64,000 nucleotides of DNA from Flavobacterium cauense R2A-7 (GCF_000498475.1 NZ_AVBI01000012.1:1-64000), one strand, 5' to 3'. Positions 1 through 13,112 are shown, numbered from the stretch's first letter. Notes: a model not told the origin generated them from the sequence alone. Program-made: numbers and translations.

Positions 1-1400
1 GCAACTGTTGTACAGAATGGTGTACCCGCATAGCTGATTGTCGCTGTTGGGGTCGGATTCACCGTTACCAAAACAGTCTGAGGAGTACCCGGACATCCTC
101 CCGGACTTGATGTTGGCGTTACCGTATAAGTAACCACCTGTGTTACACTAGTAGTATTAACCAATACATTATTTATAGTATTTCCGCTTTGTGCAGTAGT
201 ACTTTCTCCTGTCACATTCGGATTTGCTGTTGCTATCCATGAAAAAGTTGAGGGAATATTAGCAGTTAACGCAAGACCAACTGATTGATTACTACAAATT
301 GTAACAGCATTCGCACTGGTCATTACTGGGCCAGGCGACATTACTGCATTAAAAGTATTCGCGGGATCCGATTGACAGGCAACACTTGACCAAGAACCAG
401 ATTCACCGTCTCCAGTGGTATTAACAGAAACACTTAAACTTTGCCCCGCAACACATGTAGAACTTACTGTTAAATCCCAACAAAAGGTCCAAGTACAAGT
501 TCCATCAGTAACATCTCCGAAATTTTGTCCTGGATCAGAACCTGCAACATTCGCATTATCAAAAAAGAATCCGGGACCAAATGTACTACCTGTTGCTGAA
601 CTCGTTACTGAATTATAAAAAGCCCATACACCTGCACCAGGATCTCCTGGACCGGGAGGGTTATACCCGCATTGAGTTGCAGGGGTTGTTCCTGTGATAG
701 CTCCAGTCCATCCGGGCCCCATTGAAATCTGAACTCCATGAAACCAGTTTGCACTCGTTTCCACCCATTGTGTAACCGTATAACAAAAACGAACTACCTG
801 TCCCGGAGCATAAGTTCCGTTTACAGGTGCCGGAGTAGCGGTTAAAGTACTTGCTCTTAAACAGTCGTTACAATCAATATCATTATCTAATGTTATGGAG
901 AAATTACTATCCGTTGCGGATGAAGTCCCTCCACTAATTTGAATATAATAGGTATTCCCTATAGTAAGTGACGGAATGGTTATAGTGCCATTACCTCCAG
1001 CCGGAACATTTAAACAAGCAATACCCGTAGGTGTCCCGCAAGTACCACCCCATATACCAACACTGGCATTAGGAAAGCCTGCAATGCTTAAATTCAAAAT
1101 CGTACCTGTAGCCGTAAAACTATACCAAGTATCCAAAGCTGGAGCCTGCATCGGTCCTCCCCCTGTACAACCTGTTAAATAAACATACGGACTAGCACCT
1201 GTTGCTCCAACGGTAGTCTGATTACTTAATGTAACAGTAGCTCCATCCTGCAAACCCGAAGAACATGCTCCAGGCGTAGGCAGCGAACCGAAGCTAGTTG
1301 CCGTACTACAGTTATTATTAGCAGGTTGAGCCCATGATAATGAGCCGAAAACAGTTATGAATATAACCGATAAAACAATTTTAGTTATAAAGTTCTTCAT
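1..1400 (-). CDS. Secreted multidomain protein, probable T9SS/adhesin-type, 3' end beyond window
   Basis: An open frame with no stop runs on the minus strand from an ATG at 1400 to the window edge (466 codons seen). It begins with a signal peptide (MKNFITKIVL, ending at about SWAQ-P). After it comes a Thr/Ser/Gly/Asn-rich, lysine-poor extracellular protein: a beta-sandwich-like region (residues ~25-170, ending in SDSNF-type wording typical of flavobacterial PPC/CUB-like domains), a Cys- and Trp-rich middle part (~175-345), then from ~360 a PKD/Ig-like segment of the kind seen in gliding-motility-associated proteins (VTYTVTPTSSPGGCPGTPQT, followed by VTVNPTPTATISYAG). Such repeats usually precede a T9SS type B C-terminal domain, but that part is not visible, so the T9SS call is inference. 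It lies 5 bp downstream of the small secreted protein at 1406-1774, probably in one transcript. Confidence 0.75.
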   Translation of the reverse strand, partial: MKNFITKIVLSVIFITVFGSLSWAQPANNNCSTATSFGSLPTPGACSSGLQDGATVTLSNQTTVGATGASPYVYLTGCTGGGPMQAPALDTWYSFTATGTILNLSIAGFPNASVGIWGGTCGTPTGIACLNVPAGGNGTITIPSLTIGNTYYIQISGGTSSATDSNFSITLDNDIDCNDCLRASTLTATPAPVNGTYAPGQVVRFCYTVTQWVETSANWFHGVQISMGPGWTGAITGTTPATQCGYNPPGPGDPGAGVWAFYNSVTSSATGSTFGPGFFFDNANVAGSDPGQNFGDVTDGTCTWTFCWDLTVSSTCVAGQSLSVSVNTTGDGESGSWSSVACQSDPANTFNAVMSPGPVMTSANAVTICSNQSVGLALTANIPSTFSWIATANPNVTGESTTAQSGNTINNVLVNTTSVTQVVTYTVTPTSSPGGCPGTPQTVLVTVNPTPTATISYAGTPFCTTV

Positions 1401-1405
1401 ACTAC

Positions 1406-1774
1406 TTATTCTTTTATGTATGCTTTATTAGGACGGGCCGTATGACCTTTGGCCACAAAACCATTTGGTAAAATCGACCATGTAATCTTATCAAATTTGA
1501 AACTGTCGGCGACAAAACATTGATTGGACAAAGTTGTCATCGCTCCTTGTTCAGCTTTCGAATAAAACCGAACTACAGCTCCGTCATCCAAAACAATATC
1601 ATTGGGTTTAGACAAATAAAAGTTCCCACACATATCTGCTTTTTCAAAAGCAGTAGTGATAGTCTCTTTAGAGTATTTGTTTCCAATTTTTAAGATTGTA
1701 AATTTTTCTCCTTTGGTTTGAGAATAAAGAGAAAAACAAAACATCGTCAAAATAAGTAGTAAAACTTTTTTCAT
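1406..1774 (-). CDS. Small secreted protein of unknown function (122 aa)
   Basis: I do not recognise a family. The ATG at 1774 gives MKKVLLLILTMFCFSLYSQ, a clear signal peptide ending at SQ; a TTG four codons upstream (1786) is less likely to be the start. The mature part (~103 aa) has two Cys (in MCGNFY and NQCFVA) that could form a disulfide in the periplasm, and no membrane segment. It reads into the large secreted protein gene 5 bp downstream. The 430-bp AT-rich stretch upstream separates it from the divergent folE. Confidence 0.6.
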   Translation of the reverse strand: MKKVLLLILTMFCFSLYSQTKGEKFTILKIGNKYSKETITTAFEKADMCGNFYLSKPNDIVLDDGAVVRFYSKAEQGAMTTLSNQCFVADSFKFDKITWSILPNGFVAKGHTARPNKAYIKE

Positions 1775-1786
1775 AATGGTTTTCAA

Positions 1787-2216
1787 TATTTGGAATTATA
1801 ATTTACGGTGTGTATCCCATTTTTAAAAATCACAATAAAAAAAGACATGAAAATTCCATTTACTAACCAGTAAAAACTTTGAAGAAGTGTAGTTTGAAGT
1901 AAGAGTAATTTTTTGTCTATAATAATTTTTAAAAACGAAATATTAATATTTTGTTAATTAACAAATATGCAAAACTTTATGAATAAAAAAAATATATTAC
2001 TATAAATATTTAAATTTTACACAAACATCATTAAAATCACCAACAAAAAAAGGAGTTGACGACAGATCTGATTACACAAAAAAACCTTTTTTTGTTAAAA
2101 ACAACCATACCTCTGTAATCCATTTCATCCATTTTATTAAACATTTTACCGATAATGGGCATTTCATATTAATTAATTATCTTTGCGTGGTAACTTTTTA
2201 ACTCAAAATATCCATA
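1787..2216. other. AT-rich divergent intergenic region
   Basis: This 430-bp spacer between the divergent small secreted protein gene and folE is very AT-rich and has no ORF. The only feature I can support is the folE -7 box at its right end. The left half presumably holds the promoter for the minus-strand pair, but no clear TAnnTTTG box was found there. Confidence 0.5.
2178..2185 (+). promoter_or_regulatory. Bacteroidota -7 box for folE
   Basis: TATCTTTG matches the TAnnTTTG consensus perfectly, 31 bp before the folE ATG. The -33 TTTG is not well matched at the expected distance. Confidence 0.5.
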
Positions 2217-2888
2217 ATGATTCATAACGATGATTTGAACGACCCATTAGGAGAAAACCATATAGGCACCAATGCTCAAACTCCTTTACGTTCTGATGCT
2301 TTTAACATAACTGATGACGAGAAAATCAACCTTATTAAAAAGGACGTCGAAAACATACTAAACACACTGGGCTTAGATTTAACTGACGACAGTTTGAAAG
2401 GCACTCCAAACCGTGTAGCCAAAATGTTCGTGAAAGAAATTTTTGGAGGATTGCATCCTCATAAAAAACCCAGCTCCTCGACCTTTGAAAACAAGTACAA
2501 GTATGGCGAAATGCTAGTAGAGAAAAACATTACCGTTTATTCAACTTGCGAACATCACCTTTTACCAATTGTAGGACGTGCTCATGTGGCTTATATCTCC
2601 AATGGTACCGTTGTTGGACTATCCAAAATGAACCGTATAGTGGATTACTTTGCCAAAAGACCTCAGGTTCAAGAACGTTTGACAATCCAAATTGTTCAGG
2701 AATTACAAAAAGTATTAAATACAGATGATGTTGCTTGTGTAATTGATGCCAAACACCTTTGCGTGAATTCCCGTGGCATCCGCGACATCGAAAGCAGTAC
2801 CGTAACGGCCGAATTCGGAGGAAAATTCAAAGACGACAAAGTACGTCGTGAGTTTTTAGATTATATCAAATTAGATACTTCATTTTAA
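2217..2888 (+). CDS. folE: GTP cyclohydrolase I
   Basis: Converts GTP to 7,8-dihydroneopterin triphosphate and formate, the first step of tetrahydrofolate/pterin synthesis, in the cytosol. The family core is complete: the YSTCEHHLLPIVGRAHVAYI motif with zinc ligand Cys111 and His113/His114, the KMNRIVDYFAKRPQVQERLT segment, and the second zinc ligand Cys182 in KHLCVNSRGI. At 223 aa it is the usual length; the first ~30 residues are a variable, acidic extension. The start is supported by the upstream -7 box. It is followed after 29 bp by cysS, probably in the same transcript. Confidence 0.97.
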   Translation: MIHNDDLNDPLGENHIGTNAQTPLRSDAFNITDDEKINLIKKDVENILNTLGLDLTDDSLKGTPNRVAKMFVKEIFGGLHPHKKPSSSTFENKYKYGEMLVEKNITVYSTCEHHLLPIVGRAHVAYISNGTVVGLSKMNRIVDYFAKRPQVQERLTIQIVQELQKVLNTDDVACVIDAKHLCVNSRGIRDIESSTVTAEFGGKFKDDKVRREFLDYIKLDTSF

Positions 2889-2917
2889 TTTAGTCAATAG
2901 CTAAAGCAATAAATTAT

Positions 2918-4399
2918 ATGCACTTATATCAAAATCAGACGTTGAAGATTTACAATTCGCTTTCCGGAGAAAAAGAACTTTTCACCCCTATACACGAAGG
3001 TCATGTGGGAATGTATGTTTGCGGACCAACCGTTTACAGCAATGTTCACTTAGGAAATTGTAGAACTTTCATGTCGTTCGATATGATTTACAGGTACATC
3101 AAACATTTGGAGTACAAAGTGCGCTACATCCGAAACATTACCGATGCCGGACATTTAACCGATGATGGTAATGTCGATAACGACCGATTTGTAAAACAAT
3201 CCCGTCTTGAAAAACTGGAACCGATGGAAGTCGTTCAAAAGTATACGGTTGACTTTCATAAAGTATTGGAAATGTTCAATCTGCTACCTCCAAACATCGA
3301 GCCAACTGCCACAGGACACATATTGGAGCAAATTGAAATCACCCAGAAATTAATCGAAACCGGTTTTGCCTACGAAAGTAACGGTTCTGTATATTTTGAT
3401 GTTTTAGAATACAACAAAAGAGGCCTAAATTATGGAGAATTAAGCAACCGAAATATTGACGAATTGCTTGCCAATACCCGCGATCTAGACGGTCAGGACG
3501 AGAAAAGAAATGCCGCTGATTTTGCGTTGTGGAAAAAAGCTTCCCCAGCACACATCATGCGCTGGTCTTCCCCATGGGGTGACGGTTTCCCTGGATGGCA
3601 TTTGGAGTGTACAGCCATGAGTACAAAATATTTAGGACAAACTTTCGATATTCATGGAGGTGGAATGGATTTAAAATTCCCGCATCACGAATGTGAAATC
3701 GCTCAAGGAAAAGCCTGCAACGGAACGTCTCCGGTAAATTACTGGATGCACGCCAACATGCTGACCATGAACGGGCAACGCATGAGTAAATCTACCGGAA
3801 ATTATATTCTTCCGATGGAATTATTTCATGGAAACAATGACTTTTTCGAAAAAGCTTTTCATCCAAGCGTAGTTCGTTTCTGCTTTTTACAGGCACATTA
3901 CAGAAGCATATTGGACATTTCCAATGAAGGTATGTTGGCATCTGAAAAAGGATACAACCGATTAATGGAAGCCCTTTCTGATTTAACTGCTATTCAGCCG
4001 GCTGCAACATCAACATTCGATGTTAACGTCTGGAAACAAACCTGTTATGACGCGATGAATGACGACTTCAACAGTCCGATTTTAATTGCCCAATTGTTTG
4101 AAGGAGTTCGTTATACCAACTTGATGAAAGATGGCAAAGAAAGTCTGAATCCAACCGATTTCGACGTTTTCAAAAAAACCATGTTCGCCTTTGTACACGA
4201 TATTTTAGGCTTACAAGATAAAAACGAAATGGCAACCAATAACGATAAACTGGAAGGCGTAGTAAACATGCTGATTGGGATGCGAAACGAAGCGAGAGCC
4301 AACAAAAACTGGGGACTTTCCGATGAAATCCGCGATAAATTACTTGAATTAGGCATTCAGTTAAAAGACGGAAAAGAAGGAACTACTTTTAGTCTTTAA
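2918..4399 (+). CDS. cysS: Cysteinyl-tRNA synthetase
   Basis: Class I aminoacyl-tRNA synthetase charging tRNA-Cys. Visible motifs are [15 protein letters not shown], with the zinc Cys35 and the HIGH-type signature HLGN (residues 44-47); the further zinc-site residues in WHLECTAMS (~230) and HHECEIA (~255-260); and the KMSKS-type loop RMSKS at ~288-292. Full length (493 aa). It is the second gene of the folE-cysS-yidD-lgt group, and the reading frame is intact. Confidence 0.98.
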   Translation: MHLYQNQTLKIYNSLSGEKELFTPIHEGHVGMYVCGPTVYSNVHLGNCRTFMSFDMIYRYIKHLEYKVRYIRNITDAGHLTDDGNVDNDRFVKQSRLEKLEPMEVVQKYTVDFHKVLEMFNLLPPNIEPTATGHILEQIEITQKLIETGFAYESNGSVYFDVLEYNKRGLNYGELSNRNIDELLANTRDLDGQDEKRNAADFALWKKASPAHIMRWSSPWGDGFPGWHLECTAMSTKYLGQTFDIHGGGMDLKFPHHECEIAQGKACNGTSPVNYWMHANMLTMNGQRMSKSTGNYILPMELFHGNNDFFEKAFHPSVVRFCFLQAHYRSILDISNEGMLASEKGYNRLMEALSDLTAIQPAATSTFDVNVWKQTCYDAMNDDFNSPILIAQLFEGVRYTNLMKDGKESLNPTDFDVFKKTMFAFVHDILGLQDKNEMATNNDKLEGVVNMLIGMRNEARANKNWGLSDEIRDKLLELGIQLKDGKEGTTFSL

Positions 4400-4463
4400 T
4401 ACTAATTCTTATAAAAAATTATAAATGATGGAGTACCTTTACTTCATCATTTTTTTTGATACA

Positions 4464-4688
4464 ATGCTAAAAAAAATAATCATATTCCCTTTTGTACTAC
4501 TGGTTCGGTTTTATCAGGTAGCGATTTCACCTTTTACTCCGGGGGTTTGCCGCTACTCTCCTACCTGCTCCCATTATACGGTTGAAGCACTAAAAAAACA
4601 CGGTCTTTTTAAAGGAGGATGGCTCGCCATGAAACGCATTGTAAGCTGTCATCCTTGGGGCGGCAGTGGTTACGACCCTGTTCCGTAA
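4464..4688 (+). CDS. yidD: Membrane protein insertion efficiency factor YidD
   Basis: Small membrane-associated protein of the YidD family, which assists YidC-dependent membrane insertion. The signature is clear: [20 protein letters not shown], then [31 protein letters not shown] and GGSGYDPVP, including the three conserved Cys. I chose the internal ATG at 4464 ([10 protein letters not shown], 74 aa) because family members usually begin about there; an ATG at 4425 would add 13 hydrophobic residues without homology. It lies between cysS and lgt, both on the same strand. Confidence 0.93.
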   Translation: MLKKIIIFPFVLLVRFYQVAISPFTPGVCRYSPTCSHYTVEALKKHGLFKGGWLAMKRIVSCHPWGGSGYDPVP

Positions 4689-4739
4689 AATTTCTGATTA
4701 AATTAACCTATTTTTACAGCGCAACTATTTTTCATTTAT

Positions 4740-4747
4740 TAAATTTA
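4740..4747 (+). promoter_or_regulatory. Possible -7 box for lgt
   Basis: TAAATTTA matches 7 of 8 positions of TAnnTTTG, 26 bp before the lgt ATG. No -33 TTTG lies at the usual distance, so this is tentative; lgt may instead be read from upstream. Confidence 0.3.
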
Positions 4748-4773
4748 CCGAAATCAAAGAATATACTTTCAAC

Positions 4774-5697
4774 ATGACACACGCTTTACATATGATTTGG
4801 AATCCTTCCGAAGGAATAGATTTAGGATTTTTCATGATTCGTTTTTACAGTTTAATGTTCATCATCGCTTTTGGACTGGGCTGGTACCTGATGAAAAACA
4901 TCTATGAAAGAGAAGGAGAATCATTGGAGAAACTGGATTCATTATTCATCTACACTGTGTTTGCCACATTGATTGGCGCCCGTTTGGGACATGTATTTTT
5001 TTACGATTGGGATTACTTTAAAGAGCATCCGGCGGAAATCTTATTACCTTTTCGATTCAGTCCGGAGTTTGAATTTACCGGATTTGCAGGCTTAGCCAGT
5101 CATGGTGCAGCGATTGCCATTATTTTGGTGATGTATTTTTACAGCAAAAAAATCATCCACAAACCGATACTTTGGATTTTAGACCGTATTGTCATTCCAG
5201 TTTCCAGTGGCGCAATTTTTGTGCGTTTGGGCAACTTTTTCAATTCAGAAATCGTTGGAAATCAAACCAATTCTTCTTTAGGAATCCGATTTATTAGAGA
5301 TCAATACACTCCAAGAGAAGCAATGCAGGCAACCGGGCTTCAGAATCCAAATGAGGCTTACAAAGCAATAGAAAGCAATCCGCAATTTGCCTCACTTTTG
5401 GAGCATGTTTTACCAAAACATCCCGCACAGTTGTATGAAGCTTTCGGGTACGTATTTGTTTTTGCAATTTTACTGTATTTGTATTGGAAAACGAATGCCA
5501 GAGAAAAACAAGGCTACCTTTTTGGCTTGTTTTTAGTAATGCTTTGGACCGTACGTTTCATTGTGGAGTTTGTAAAAGAGAGCCAGGGTGGTTTTGAGAA
5601 CGCTTTAGGCGTTTTCTCCACAGGACAATGGCTAAGCATACCTTTTATCTTTATAGGGTTTTATTTGATTTTTAAAGCGCAGAAAAAAACGGTTTAG
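4774..5697 (+). CDS. lgt: Prolipoprotein diacylglyceryl transferase
   Basis: Inner-membrane enzyme transferring diacylglycerol from phosphatidylglycerol to the lipobox cysteine of prelipoproteins. Seen: several membrane segments, GARLGHVFFYDW (~70-80), the conserved His-Gly in FAGLASHGAAIAI (His110), and the Lgt signature RLGNFFNSEIVG (~150-161) with the catalytic-region Arg and Asn. Compared with the E. coli enzyme there is an extra ~45-residue stretch after the signature (about 165-215); I recall longer loops here in Bacteroidota. At 307 aa it is complete. A strong terminator follows 14 bp after the stop. Confidence 0.97.
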   Translation: MTHALHMIWNPSEGIDLGFFMIRFYSLMFIIAFGLGWYLMKNIYEREGESLEKLDSLFIYTVFATLIGARLGHVFFYDWDYFKEHPAEILLPFRFSPEFEFTGFAGLASHGAAIAIILVMYFYSKKIIHKPILWILDRIVIPVSSGAIFVRLGNFFNSEIVGNQTNSSLGIRFIRDQYTPREAMQATGLQNPNEAYKAIESNPQFASLLEHVLPKHPAQLYEAFGYVFVFAILLYLYWKTNAREKQGYLFGLFLVMLWTVRFIVEFVKESQGGFENALGVFSTGQWLSIPFIFIGFYLIFKAQKKTV

Positions 5698-5711
5698 AAT
5701 CACTAAATAAT

Positions 5712-5752
5712 AAAAACAGAAAACCCGGCATTGAGCCGGGTTTTCTGTTTTT
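5712..5752 (+). terminator. Strong intrinsic terminator after lgt
   Basis: An 18-bp perfect inverted repeat (left arm 5712-5729, loop ATTGA, right arm 5735-5752) with A and T runs at its ends. It could work in both directions. Confidence 0.9.
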
Positions 5753-5877
5753 ACAAACGTTATTTCACCATAATCAAAAAACGATTGATTACACAATCCT
5801 AAAAACCCGAAATAAACCAAACAGGAATCAAAGCCGACAACCTTTAAAAAAACATCACCGAAGAATCACACAGACCG

Positions 5878-5990
5878 CCCTTACTCCTGACAGCAGCAGA
5901 AATCCTTTGCTTTGTTTCTTTAACAAAGGAAAGATTGCAGCGAATGGCAGGAATTTCATTTCCCAAAAAAGCCCAAGTGTTTTGGTCCTG
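5878..5990 (+). repeat. Divergent copy of the structured intergenic element (copy D)
   Basis: Non-coding stretch with AATC-CTTTG pairing to CAAAG...GATT around a T-rich loop (about 5897-5930), followed by a GCAG...GGCAGGAA segment. It resembles the hairpin-plus-CAGGAA core of the elements at 13238, 15366 and 61286, but the flanking blocks are weakly conserved, so membership is uncertain. Together with the two terminators it fills the 349-bp gap between lgt and secDF. Confidence 0.35.
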
Positions 5991-5994
5991 AAAC

Positions 5995-6024
5995 AAAAAA
6001 AGCTGCCCATAATGAGCAGCTTTT
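5995..6024 (-). terminator. Intrinsic terminator after secDF
   Basis: Read on the minus strand: AAAAGCTGC, short loop, GCAGCTTTT followed by a T run, 23 bp after the secDF stop. Confidence 0.85.
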
Positions 6025-6046
6025 AATAGTATATTGAAGTTCTTGA

Positions 6047-9001
6047 TTAAGCTTCTTTGTTTGCTTCCGCGTGTAATCTTTCCACTTCTTTTTTATCTGC
6101 TTTCGGCATAGTATCCACCAATACCGGAGTTGCAATGAATAATGAAGAGTACGTTCCTACCACGATACCAACCAACATCGCGAAAATGAAGCCACGAATG
6201 GATTCTCCTCCGAACACGAACATAATACCTAATACCAATACCATGGTTAATGATGTATTGATGGTTCTTGACAAAGTTGTATTAATTGAATCGTTTACGA
6301 TTTGGTTGAAATCACCTTTTCTGTTCCCTAAGATGAACTCACGAACCCTATCGAATACAATTACGGTATCATTCATCGAGTAACCGATAACCGTTAAAAT
6401 TGCAGCGATAAAATGCTGATCCATTTCCATGTGGAATGGCATAAACTTATACAACATAGAGTATAAACCTAATACGAAAACAACGTCGTGTGCTACCGCT
6501 GCAATCGCTCCTAATGAATACTGCCATTTACGGAAGGAAATCATTAAGTAAAGGAATACCAAAGCCATTGCTCCTAATACTGCCCAATAAGAATTTGTTT
6601 TAATGTCATCAGATACCGACGCACTTACTTTTGAAGCAGACACTACTCCTAATGTTTTACCTTCAGCCGTATTGATAAACTGATCGTAAGAAAGGTTGTT
6701 TGAATAGTATTTTTTCAAACCGTTGTACAATTTCTCATTAACCTCTTTATCTACACCTACGCCTTGGTCTTGTACTTTATATTTCGTGATGATTCTCATT
6801 TGGCTACTGTTACCAAACTCTTTCACCTCTACATTAACGCCAAATTCTTTTCCAAGTTCTTCTGAGATTTCAGATGGAACAACCGGTTTTTCAAATTTCA
6901 CCTGAAACGTTCTACCTCCCACGAAATCCACACCCTGATCCAAACCGTTCACTGCAAATGAAACGCAGCTTCCGATAATTACAATAGCAGAAATCATGTA
7001 CGACCATTTTTTAATGCCCATGAAATCAAAATGGAAGTTTGTGAACCAGTTTTTAGACAATCCGGTTACGAATGTAATGTTAGTTCCTTTCGCTGCCGCT
7101 CTGTCCAAGAAGATTCTCGCAATGAAAATAGACGTAAACAATGACGTAAAAATACCAATCAACAACGTAGTAGCGAAACCTTTAATTGGTCCTGTTCCGA
7201 AGATGAAAAGGATTAAACCGGTTAAGATGTGCGTTACGTTAGCATCAATAATAGAACGCATAGCTCCATGCCAGCTATAAGATTCTTTAATGGCTTCCGG
7301 TAATGATTTTCCGGCACGCAATTCCTCTTTTGCTCTTTCATAGATAATGATATTCGCATCCACAGCCGTACCCATTGTTAACACGATACCGGCAATACCA
7401 GGCAATGTTAATACTGCACCTAAACTTGCTAAGATTCCGAATAAGAACAATAAGTTGACAGCCAATGCAATGTTAGCATACCAACCCGCTTTTCCGTAAT
7501 AAACAATCATCCAAAGCGATACCAATAACAAACCTACGATTGACGACATGATACCGTTATCAATAGCCTGTTGTCCTAATGATGGACCCACTACTTCTGA
7601 TTGTACAATTTCTGCAGAAGCCGGTAATTTACCTGCTCTTAAGATGTTTGCTAAGTCTTTTGTTTCCGTTACATCGAAAACTCCTGAAATTTCAGAACGT
7701 CCTCCGGCAATTGGTCCTGAAGAAACTCCCGGAGCCGAATAAACGATATTATCCAATACAATAGCAATATTGCTTTGTTGTGTAAATGCTTTTCCTGTTA
7801 AGTCTTCCCAAGTTTTTGCTCCGGAAGCATTCATTTGCATGGTTACAGATGGTCTTCCCATTTGGTCAAACGATTCGGAAGCATCCGTAATCACACCACC
7901 ACTCATTGGAGGCACTCCTTCTCTGTTGGTTTTAAGAGCATACAACTCTACTACATCCGGAGTTTTTGAATTTAATTTCCCCCAAACGAAACGTGCGAAA
8001 CGTTGTTCAGCAGGCAACAAAGCACGAATGTCGTCTCTTTTTAAATAAGCATTAACTTTCGCTGTATCTTTTGGATTGAAATATGCTAAAACCGGACCGC
8101 CTTGCTGACCACCGCCTTTAACCAAATCCAATAACGGATTATTTCCTTTTTTAACCGATGCAGAATCATTTGCTTTAGAAGTCAACAATGAATCAACGTC
8201 TGATCCTTTTGGAGCTGCTTTATCAAGAACCGGTTTCTCGGTTTTCTTTAATGCTTCGTTAGCTGCCATTAAGAAATTAGCAATCTCATCCGATTTATAC
8301 GTTTCCCAAAACTCTAATTGAGCAGTACTTTGTAATAATTTTTGAATACGATCAATATCTTTAGCACCAGGAAGCTCCACTAAAATTCTTCCGGACTCTC
8401 CTAATTTCTGAATATTAGGCTGCGTTACACCGAATTTATCGATACGCTCTCTTAATACTCGGAAGGCACTTTCTACAGATTCAGCAACTTTTTTTCTGAT
8501 GATTGTTTTAACCTGCGCATCAGTCATTTTAAAATTAATCTCACTTAAATTTCTGTTAGCAAAAATTTCTGGTGATGATAATTTTGTTGTTCCGTTAGAA
8601 GCCTGATCAAAAGCAATAAAGAAAGCATCCAGGTAATCCTGATTTCCTTCTCTGTTTTTGGTAGCATCTGAAAGCGCTTTGTTAAACACCGGATTTTTTG
8701 AATTGTTTGCCAATCCTTTCAATACATCTTTAACCGAGATTTGAAGAATTACGTTAATTCCTCCTTCAAGGTCTAGACCTTTATTGATTTGTTTAGCTCT
8801 TACATCATTAAATGTATGACCCAAAAACACTTTTTCTTTACCAATAGAGTCTAAGTAAAACAGCTCTTTTTTAGAATCGCCGTTCGCAAATGCTTTTGCT
8901 TTACTTTCGATATTATTGGTAACAACTGTGAAGGAAAGTTGGTAAATACTTACCAATGCAAATAAAATTGCAAAAAATTTAATAAGTCCTTTATTCTGCA
9001 T
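6047..9001 (-). CDS. secDF: Fused protein translocase subunit SecDF
   Basis: Proton-motive-force-driven accessory of the Sec translocon, made as a single SecD-SecF chain of 984 aa as is usual in Bacteroidota. Seen: N-terminal membrane helix (KGLIKFFAILFALVSIYQ), the SecD signature region GLDLEGGINVILQ (~75-88), a periplasmic domain containing a Lys/Ser/Asp/Gly-rich insertion (~255-305), the SecD membrane block with GTAVDANIIIYERAKEELRAG, then the SecF half starting near residue 660, with GLDQGVDFVGGRTFQ and GYSMNDTVIVFDRVREF. It has its own promoter and terminator. Confidence 0.97.
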   Translation of the reverse strand: MQNKGLIKFFAILFALVSIYQLSFTVVTNNIESKAKAFANGDSKKELFYLDSIGKEKVFLGHTFNDVRAKQINKGLDLEGGINVILQISVKDVLKGLANNSKNPVFNKALSDATKNREGNQDYLDAFFIAFDQASNGTTKLSSPEIFANRNLSEINFKMTDAQVKTIIRKKVAESVESAFRVLRERIDKFGVTQPNIQKLGESGRILVELPGAKDIDRIQKLLQSTAQLEFWETYKSDEIANFLMAANEALKKTEKPVLDKAAPKGSDVDSLLTSKANDSASVKKGNNPLLDLVKGGGQQGGPVLAYFNPKDTAKVNAYLKRDDIRALLPAEQRFARFVWGKLNSKTPDVVELYALKTNREGVPPMSGGVITDASESFDQMGRPSVTMQMNASGAKTWEDLTGKAFTQQSNIAIVLDNIVYSAPGVSSGPIAGGRSEISGVFDVTETKDLANILRAGKLPASAEIVQSEVVGPSLGQQAIDNGIMSSIVGLLLVSLWMIVYYGKAGWYANIALAVNLLFLFGILASLGAVLTLPGIAGIVLTMGTAVDANIIIYERAKEELRAGKSLPEAIKESYSWHGAMRSIIDANVTHILTGLILFIFGTGPIKGFATTLLIGIFTSLFTSIFIARIFLDRAAAKGTNITFVTGLSKNWFTNFHFDFMGIKKWSYMISAIVIIGSCVSFAVNGLDQGVDFVGGRTFQVKFEKPVVPSEISEELGKEFGVNVEVKEFGNSSQMRIITKYKVQDQGVGVDKEVNEKLYNGLKKYYSNNLSYDQFINTAEGKTLGVVSASKVSASVSDDIKTNSYWAVLGAMALVFLYLMISFRKWQYSLGAIAAVAHDVVFVLGLYSMLYKFMPFHMEMDQHFIAAILTVIGYSMNDTVIVFDRVREFILGNRKGDFNQIVNDSINTTLSRTINTSLTMVLVLGIMFVFGGESIRGFIFAMLVGIVVGTYSSLFIATPVLVDTMPKADKKEVERLHAEANKEA

Positions 9002-9041
9002 TATTACTAAAAATTAATTATTCTTTTTTTTCAAAAACGAG

Positions 9042-9049
9042 CAAATATA
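9042..9049 (-). promoter_or_regulatory. -7 box for secDF
   Basis: Minus strand TATATTTG, a perfect TAnnTTTG match, 41 bp before the ATG. It sits inside a 15-nt string (9036-9050) that is identical in front of gyrB. Confidence 0.6.
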
Positions 9050-9093
9050 TACTATACCGAAATATTTACCAATTTATTTCTTAATTATATCCA

Positions 9094-9118
9094 AAAAAAA
9101 GACTGCACGAAGCAGTCC
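9094..9118 (-). terminator. Intrinsic terminator after mdh
   Basis: Minus strand GACTGC-TTCGT-GCAGTC followed by a run of eight T, 23 bp downstream of the mdh stop. Confidence 0.85.
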
Positions 9119-9140
9119 TTCTTATTATTTTGATGTGATA

Positions 9141-10076
9141 TTATGCTAAAACCGATTTCAAATCGGCATTCATAGCGCGAACGGCGTCTGCACTTTTAGC
9201 AAAAGCAGCTTTTTCCGTATCGTTTAATTTAACATCAACAATAGCTTCAATTCCGTTTTTACCGATAATACAAGGTACTCCCATACAGATATCTTCCTGA
9301 CCGTATTCGCCTTCAAGGAAAACCGAACATGGAATCATTTTACGCTGATCGTTCAAGATACTATCAACCAAATATGCTACAGAAGCGCCCGGAGCATACC
9401 ACGCAGAAGTTCCTAACAATCCTGTTAAAGTCGCACCCCCTACCATAGTATCAGCCGCTACCTTATCCATTTCTTCTTGGGTAAGATACGTTGAAACCGG
9501 AGTTCCACAATAAGATGCCAAACGCGTTAGAGGAATCATAGTTGTATCACCATGACCACCAATCACCATTCCGTCAACATCATTCGACGGTTTATTTAAC
9601 GCTTTTGATAAATAATATTTGAAACGCGAACTGTCTAAAGCACCACCCATTCCGATGATTCTGTTTTTAGGCAATCCTGTTGCTTTTAAGGTTAAATACG
9701 TCATAGTATCCATCGGATTAGAAACCACCACTATAATGGCGTTTGGAGAGTGTGCCAACACGTTATCCGCAACTGTTTTTACAATTCCGGCATTGATTCC
9801 GATTAACTCCTCACGAGTCATCCCTGGTTTTCTAGGAATACCAGATGTAATTACCACTACATCACTTCCAGCTGTTTTCGAATAATCGTTTGTACTTCCC
9901 GAAACACGTGTATTAAAACCTGTTGTCGTGGCACATTGCGAGATATCCATTGCCTTGCCTTCAGCAAAACCTTCTTTGATATCTAACAAAACTACTTCAC
10001 TTGCAATTCCTCTGTATGAAATTACATCCGCACAAGTGGCTCCTACATTTCCTGCGCCAACTATCGTTACTTTCAT
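9141..10076 (-). CDS. mdh: Malate dehydrogenase (LDH-like type)
   Basis: NAD-dependent oxidation of malate to oxaloacetate in the TCA cycle. The N-terminal Rossmann motif is VTIVGAGNVGATCADVI, the NAD-specific acidic end of beta-2 is LLDIKEG, and the substrate-binding Arg are in ITSGIPRKPGMTREE. VSNPMDTMTYL and the catalytic His in GGHGDTTMIPLTR (~residue 174) follow. The 311-aa length fits the lactate-dehydrogenase-like MDH family of Bacteroidota. A weak -7 box (minus TATATTTA at 10117-10124) lies upstream. Confidence 0.97.
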   Translation of the reverse strand: MKVTIVGAGNVGATCADVISYRGIASEVVLLDIKEGFAEGKAMDISQCATTTGFNTRVSGSTNDYSKTAGSDVVVITSGIPRKPGMTREELIGINAGIVKTVADNVLAHSPNAIIVVVSNPMDTMTYLTLKATGLPKNRIIGMGGALDSSRFKYYLSKALNKPSNDVDGMVIGGHGDTTMIPLTRLASYCGTPVSTYLTQEEMDKVAADTMVGGATLTGLLGTSAWYAPGASVAYLVDSILNDQRKMIPCSVFLEGEYGQEDICMGVPCIIGKNGIEAIVDVKLNDTEKAAFAKSADAVRAMNADLKSVLA

Positions 10077-10130
10077 GATATTATATAATTTTTGGGTTGG
10101 TTATTTATAAAGGTGTTAAATATATAAAAT

Positions 10131-13077
<2,947 letters not shown>

Positions 13078-13112
13078 CTATATTCTGATTGTGTATTTTT
13101 TTGACTAACGAG